NCBI GenBank assembly: GCA_045646145.1
Contig: JAZRKE010000043.1
Coordinates: forward strand, 1 to 8,626
Length of the DNA stretch: 8,626 nt
Direction: 5' to 3'
From: SIG565 sp045646145
GTDB taxonomy: Bacteria > Bacillota > Clostridia > Oscillospirales > Acutalibacteraceae
In this document: positions 5,334 through 8,626 of the stretch, piece after piece
Numbering within the stretch: position 1 is the first letter of the stretch
Layout of the letters: each line of letters opens with the position of its first letter
Notes under the pieces: model-generated
What the model saw: only the letters and a program-made list of their open reading frames with translations
The model's database searches: none
Told to the model about the DNA's origin: nothing
Program-made: the position numbers and the translations under genes

Positions 5334-8174
5334 TTATTTTAAAATTGCTTTTAAAAATCTGCCTGTATGCGATTTTTTAATTTTGGCGACCTCTTCAGGT
5401 GTGCCTGCGGCAATAACCTGCCCACCCTTATTACCCCCCTCGGGCCCTAAATCTATAATATAATCAGCAGTTTTTATAACGTCTAAATTGTGTTCAATTA
5501 CAATCACGGTGTTACCGCACTCAACCAAGCGCTGTAAAACCTCAATTAGCATATGGACGTCGTAGGAATGAAGACCTGTTGTGGGCTCATCAAGGATATA
5601 AATGGTTTTGCCGGTGCCACGCTTTGATAGCTCGGTTGCAAGTTTTACGCGCTGAGCCTCTCCGCCCGATAGTGTTGTCGCAGGCTGACCGATTTTGATA
5701 TAACCAAGCCCTACATCAAAAAGTGTCTGGAGTTTGCGCTGAATTTTTGGTACGGCTGAAAAGAATTCTAGCCCCTCCTCAACCGTCATTTCCAATACCT
5801 CATAGATGTTTTTCCCTTTATAGCGTACATCAAGGGTTTCACGGTTATACCGTCTGCCCTCACACACTTCACATGGAACATAAATATCGGGTAAAAAGTG
5901 CATTTCTATTTTTAGAATACCGTCGCCCTCACAGGCTTCGCATCTGCCACCCTTAACATTAAAGGAAAATCTGCCTGCGGTAAAGCCCTTTGATTTAGCA
6001 TCCTTGGTCTGAGCAAAAAGTTCGCGGATATCACCGAATACACCTGTATAGGTCGCAGGATTTGACCTTGGTGTTCTACCTATCGGAGACTGGTCAATAT
6101 CTATGATTTTATCAAGATTCTCATAGCCTGTAATCTCTTTAAATTTTCCCGGAAATGTCTTAGCTCGGTTGAGCTTATGAGATAGGAACTTTTGTAAAAT
6201 CTCATTAATTAACGAAGACTTACCCGATCCCGAAACTCCTGTTACACAGGTAAAGGTGCCGAGCGGAAGCTTAACATCAATATTTTTAAGGTTGTTTTCG
6301 GCAGCACCCTTAACTTCAAGAAATGCTCCGCTACCCTTTCTTCTTTCCTTTGGAACGGGGATTTCCCGTCTGCCCGAAAGATAATCGGCAGTAAGAGAAT
6401 TTTTGCAGTTTTTAAGCTCGTCCACAGTGCCCGAGAATACAACCTCGCCGCCGTGAATTCCTGCTCCTGCGCCAATATCAACAACATAGTCGGCTGAACG
6501 GATGGTGTCCTCATCGTGCTCAACAACTATTAGTGTGTTGCCTAAATCCCTTAAATGCTTGAGTGTTTCGATTAGCTTTTCATTATCCCTCTGATGAAGA
6601 CCAATACTTGGCTCATCAAGAATATAAAGCACGCCCGTAAGACCCGAGCCTATCTGCGTTGCCAAACGAATACGCTGACTTTCTCCTCCCGATAAGGTGC
6701 CCGACTCTCTGCCGAGGGTTAAATATTCAAGGCCTACGCTTTTAAGGAAATTAAGTCTTGCCTTAATCTCCTTAATAATGGGATGGGCTATCTGGGCCTT
6801 AAAATCGCTGAATTCAAGGTTTTCCATAAATTCAATTAAATCGTCAACCGAAAGTTCACAAATTTCGTGAATGTTTTTATTACCTACCGTTACGGCGAGC
6901 ACCTCGGATTTAAGGCGAGTCCCCTTACAGTCGGGACAGTTACACTCGTTCATATAGCCCTCAATTTCACGGCGGGCATAGTCGCTTTTAGAATCCCGGT
7001 AGCGCCTTTCAAGGTTATTAACAATACCCTCAAAATCAGAATAGAACTCTCCGCCGCCCCAATTCTCAGTTCGGTGCAGCTTAATCTTTTGACCCTTGGT
7101 GCCGTAAAGAAGCATTTCCTTAGCTTCTTCAGATAAATCCTTATATGGTGTGTTTATGTCAAAGCCTAAATGCTCGGAAATACCCTTATAATACATTGAG
7201 GCAATAGCACCCTGATTTGGATAAAACCAAGAGTTTACACCCCAACCCGATGCCCTTATAGCGCCGTCGACAATAGATTTGGTTTCGTCGGCAATAATAA
7301 GGCGCGGGTCAACCTTCATAAATTTACCGATACCCGTACAGGTAGGACAGGCACCTACAGGACTGTTAAAGGAAAATAGTGTCGGTGTAATTTCAGGCAG
7401 AGATACGTTATGCTCATCACAGGCATAGTTCTGCGAATAGGTAAGCGTTTCGGAACCGAAAACGTCAATGTTTATAATACCACCTGTAAGTGAAGCGGCA
7501 GTTTCAATACTACCTGCAAGACGGCTTTTAATATCGGTCTTCACAACAAGTCTGTCAACAATTATATCGATATAATGCTTTTTGTTCTTTTCAAGCTTGA
7601 TTTCCTCGGATAAATCGTATAGATTTCCGTCAATTCTGACCCTCACATAGCCCGATTTGCGAGCCTGCTCAAGCTCCTTTTGGTATTCGCCCTTTCTGCC
7701 CCTTACAATAGGCGCCATAACCTGAATTCGAGTGCCCTCTTGGAGCTTAATTACACTATCAACTATCTGATCGGTGGTTTGTTGGGAAATCTCTTTATTA
7801 CATATGGGGCAATGCGGAACTCCAACACGCGCATATAAAAGACGAAGATAATCGTAAATCTCGGTTATTGTTCCAACGGTTGAACGGGGGTTTTTAGAGG
7901 TGGTTTTCTGATCGATAGAAATAGCGGGAGAAAGCCCTTCTATAGACTCAACATCGGGCTTTTCCATCTGACCTAAGAACATACGAGCATATGAAGACAA
8001 CGACTCAACATAACGACGCTGTCCCTCGGCATAGATAGTATCAAAAGCTAATGACGATTTACCCGAGCCTGAAAGACCTGTGAAGACCACAAGCTTGTCC
8101 CTCGGGATTGTTAAATCAATATTTTTAAGGTTGTTAGCCTTAGCTCCCTTAATTTTAATTTCAGTTAATGCCAT
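5334..8174 (-). CDS. uvrA: UvrABC excinuclease subunit A, full length
   Basis: DNA damage sensor of nucleotide excision repair; its dimer loads UvrB at lesions. The 946 residues match the usual length of about 940. It has two ABC ATPase modules. The first has Walker A GLSGSGKS (33-40), signature LSGGESQR (494-501), Walker B YILDEP and the H-loop EHD (H553). The second has GVSGSGKS (646-653), LSGGEAQR (835-842), YILDEP and EHN (H895). Zinc-binding clusters are visible at C252/H255 with C276/C279, at CNCPDC (411-416), and at C745/C748 with C768/C771; an extra CPIC (122-125) is also present. All catalytic residues appear intact. ATG 8172-8174 follows TGAGGG with about 7 nt spacing. No uvrB or other repair gene is in this window. 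A terminator is absent on both sides, so partial cotranscription with neighbours is possible. Confidence 0.98.
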   Translation of the reverse strand: MALTEIKIKGAKANNLKNIDLTIPRDKLVVFTGLSGSGKSSLAFDTIYAEGQRRYVESLSSYARMFLGQMEKPDVESIEGLSPAISIDQKTTSKNPRSTVGTITEIYDYLRLLYARVGVPHCPICNKEISQQTTDQIVDSVIKLQEGTRIQVMAPIVRGRKGEYQKELEQARKSGYVRVRIDGNLYDLSEEIKLEKNKKHYIDIIVDRLVVKTDIKSRLAGSIETAASLTGGIINIDVFGSETLTYSQNYACDEHNVSLPEITPTLFSFNSPVGACPTCTGIGKFMKVDPRLIIADETKSIVDGAIRASGWGVNSWFYPNQGAIASMYYKGISEHLGFDINTPYKDLSEEAKEMLLYGTKGQKIKLHRTENWGGGEFYSDFEGIVNNLERRYRDSKSDYARREIEGYMNECNCPDCKGTRLKSEVLAVTVGNKNIHEICELSVDDLIEFMENLEFSDFKAQIAHPIIKEIKARLNFLKSVGLEYLTLGRESGTLSGGESQRIRLATQIGSGLTGVLYILDEPSIGLHQRDNEKLIETLKHLRDLGNTLIVVEHDEDTIRSADYVVDIGAGAGIHGGEVVFSGTVDELKNCKNSLTADYLSGRREIPVPKERRKGSGAFLEVKGAAENNLKNIDVKLPLGTFTCVTGVSGSGKSSLINEILQKFLSHKLNRAKTFPGKFKEITGYENLDKIIDIDQSPIGRTPRSNPATYTGVFGDIRELFAQTKDAKSKGFTAGRFSFNVKGGRCEACEGDGILKIEMHFLPDIYVPCEVCEGRRYNRETLDVRYKGKNIYEVLEMTVEEGLEFFSAVPKIQRKLQTLFDVGLGYIKIGQPATTLSGGEAQRVKLATELSKRGTGKTIYILDEPTTGLHSYDVHMLIEVLQRLVECGNTVIVIEHNLDVIKTADYIIDLGPEGGNKGGQVIAAGTPEEVAKIKKSHTGRFLKAILK

Positions 8175-8208
8175 CTAAAAACCCTCACATAAATATATAT
8201 TCCTTTAT

Positions 8209-8237
8209 ATTTTAACCTTTTTTATTTTAAAAGTAAA
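8209..8237 (-). promoter_or_regulatory. Candidate uvrA promoter
   Basis: Minus strand TTTACT (8237-8232), 17-nt spacer, TAAAAT (8214-8209), in the 83-nt gap between the Cys-rich gene and uvrA. This gives a leader of about 28 nt. No sequence resembling the Gram-positive LexA box (GAAC-N4-GTTC) was seen here, so SOS control of uvrA is not supported. The whole gap is very AT-rich, so a chance match is possible. Confidence 0.5.
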
Positions 8238-8257
8238 CAATTTTGTCGAAAATAAGT

Positions 8258-8473
8258 TTATTTCATTTTTTCTTCATATCTTGGACAGTTAATATTTTCA
8301 CACTCTAAACAATGCTTTTTCCATCTAAATACGGTGCAACATAAGAGATAATCGCATTCATCACAACAACACTCAATAATATTTCCGTTGCTATCCTTAT
8401 GCTCGCCGTTTCCAAGACAGTCCTTTCCTCTGTTACCTGGTGTTAATTCAACTCCTGTAATATCAATAATCAT
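8258..8473 (-). CDS. Small cysteine-rich protein, 71 residues, function unknown
   Basis: Begins MIIDITGVELTPGN and contains ten cysteines (19, 35, 36, 37, 40, 45, 46, 55, 58, 63), mostly in ECCCDECDYLLCC (34-46) and CLECENINC (55-63). There is no signal peptide or membrane segment, so a cytoplasmic zinc or other metal-binding protein is most likely. I recall similar small proteins in gut Clostridia but know of no assigned function. The start is well supported: GGGAGG lies 6 nt before ATG 8471-8473. A palindromic operator overlaps its predicted start of transcription, and a divergent gene begins 109 nt away. No terminator follows, so transcripts may continue into uvrA. Confidence 0.75.
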   Translation of the reverse strand: MIIDITGVELTPGNRGKDCLGNGEHKDSNGNIIECCCDECDYLLCCTVFRWKKHCLECENINCPRYEEKMK

Positions 8474-8493
8474 ACTCTACCTCCCAAAAATAT

Positions 8494-8520
8494 TTAGTAT
8501 ACTTGTTTTAAGTATACTAA
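8494..8520. promoter_or_regulatory. 27-bp palindromic operator in the divergent control region
   Basis: Perfect 11-bp arms, TTAGTATACTT (8494-8504) and AAGTATACTAA (8510-8520), surround a 5-nt GTTTT centre. Each arm itself contains the self-complementary octamer AGTATACT, so the element is both an inverted repeat and a tandem repeat. A further partial copy, AATATACTTAA, lies at 8548-8558. The palindrome starts 5 bp after the -10 box of the Cys-rich gene and would cover its start of transcription, which suggests repression. The binding protein is unknown; the divergently encoded protein is the natural candidate. As RNA it would form an AT-rich hairpin too weak for a terminator and without a following T run. 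Confidence 0.7.
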
Positions 8521-8524
8521 TAAC

Positions 8525-8533
8525 ATTATAACA
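8525..8533 (-). promoter_or_regulatory. Extended -10 promoter of the small Cys-rich gene
   Basis: Minus strand TGTTATAAT (8533-8525) combines a perfect -10 box with the upstream TGn extension. No good -35 box lies 16-19 nt upstream, which is tolerable for extended -10 promoters. Start of transcription would be near 8518, inside the adjacent palindrome, giving a leader of about 45 nt. Confidence 0.6.
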
Positions 8534-8582
8534 CAAAATAATCTTAAAATATACTTAAATTAAGATTTTAAGGTGATTATAT

Positions 8583-8626
8583 ATGAGAAATAAAAACAAT
8601 AAACATTTAGGAATAGAAGTAGAGCC
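8583..8626 (+). CDS. Start of a divergent gene, possible ribbon-helix-helix DNA-binding protein (partial)
   Basis: ATG at 8583-8585 preceded by AAGGTG (8570-8575) with 7 nt spacing. The fourteen complete codons give MRNKNNKHLGIEVE, cut by the window edge. A basic opening followed by KHLGIxVEP resembles the N-terminal strand of small Arc/MetJ-type regulators that I recall from gut Clostridia, in which a PELHYKL-like helix follows. Too little is present to prove the fold. It is the only plus-strand gene and is divergent from the Cys-rich gene across a palindromic region, the usual layout for a regulator controlling itself and its neighbour. A weak TATACT -10 box at 8550-8555 is possible. Confidence 0.5.
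   Translation, partial: MRNKNNKHLGIEVE

Noticed and set aside
6867..7136. Open frames inside uvrA on the plus strand (also 5723-5956) and in another minus frame (6242-6526)
   Set aside because: All lie within the conserved uvrA coding region and encode nothing recognisable.
3224..8520. The TTGTATA and AGTATACT palindromes as sites for one shared regulator
   Set aside because: They share a GTATAC core, but arm sequence, centre length and spacing differ, and the only regulator linked to each is of a different family.
8541..8571. AT-rich imperfect inverted repeats (TTAAAAT ... ATTTTAA around CTTAA-A-TTAAG)
   Set aside because: Composition alone makes such repeats likely in this very AT-rich gap; no T run or GC stem supports a terminator, and only the AGTATACT-like part is retained as a possible half-site.

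Overview
The window reads as a chromosomal segment from an anaerobic, AT-leaning Firmicute of the class Clostridia, probably a gut-type lineage. The reasons are a complete UvrA of clostridial type, a Re-type (not Si-type) citrate synthase, a DUF5685 / DnaJ / small membrane protein cluster typical of Clostridia, strong AGGAGG-like ribosome binding sites and sigma-A promoters. The genus cannot be fixed from sequence alone. Almost everything is on the minus strand; the only plus-strand gene is a fragment starting at the right edge. No tRNA, rRNA, IS element or CRISPR array was seen, and no stretch over 300 bases lacks a gene.

Right to left, i.e. in the direction of transcription: a divergent regulatory region (8474-8582) separates the start of a plus-strand gene (possible ribbon-helix-helix protein) from a 71-residue cysteine-rich protein (8258-8473). 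uvrA follows (5334-8174), with its own likely promoter and no uvrB beside it. Next is a compact operon of unknown function: a DUF5685 cysteine-rich protein (TTG start), a J-domain protein with a cysteine-rich tail (4-nt ATGA overlap) and a six-segment membrane protein, closed by a strong intrinsic terminator at 3273-3301.

The left third is a citrate/2-oxoglutarate module: a Re-citrate synthase-like HMGL-family enzyme (1832-3199), a GntR/FCD regulator (1177-1818) and an aconitase cut by the window edge (1-1173). The three genes are separated by only 13 and 3 nt. Together they would turn oxaloacetate plus acetyl-CoA into citrate and then isocitrate, the oxidative route to 2-oxoglutarate and glutamate in anaerobes. 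An isocitrate dehydrogenase just beyond the left edge would be expected but is not visible. The promoter is near-consensus (TTGACT, 17 nt, TATAAT) and carries four copies of the 7-mer TTGTATA as two inverted pairs. These are a natural operator for the GntR protein encoded within the operon.

The most interesting undescribed material is the DUF5685 / Cys-tailed DnaJ / membrane protein operon and the small Cys-rich protein with its palindromic divergent control region.
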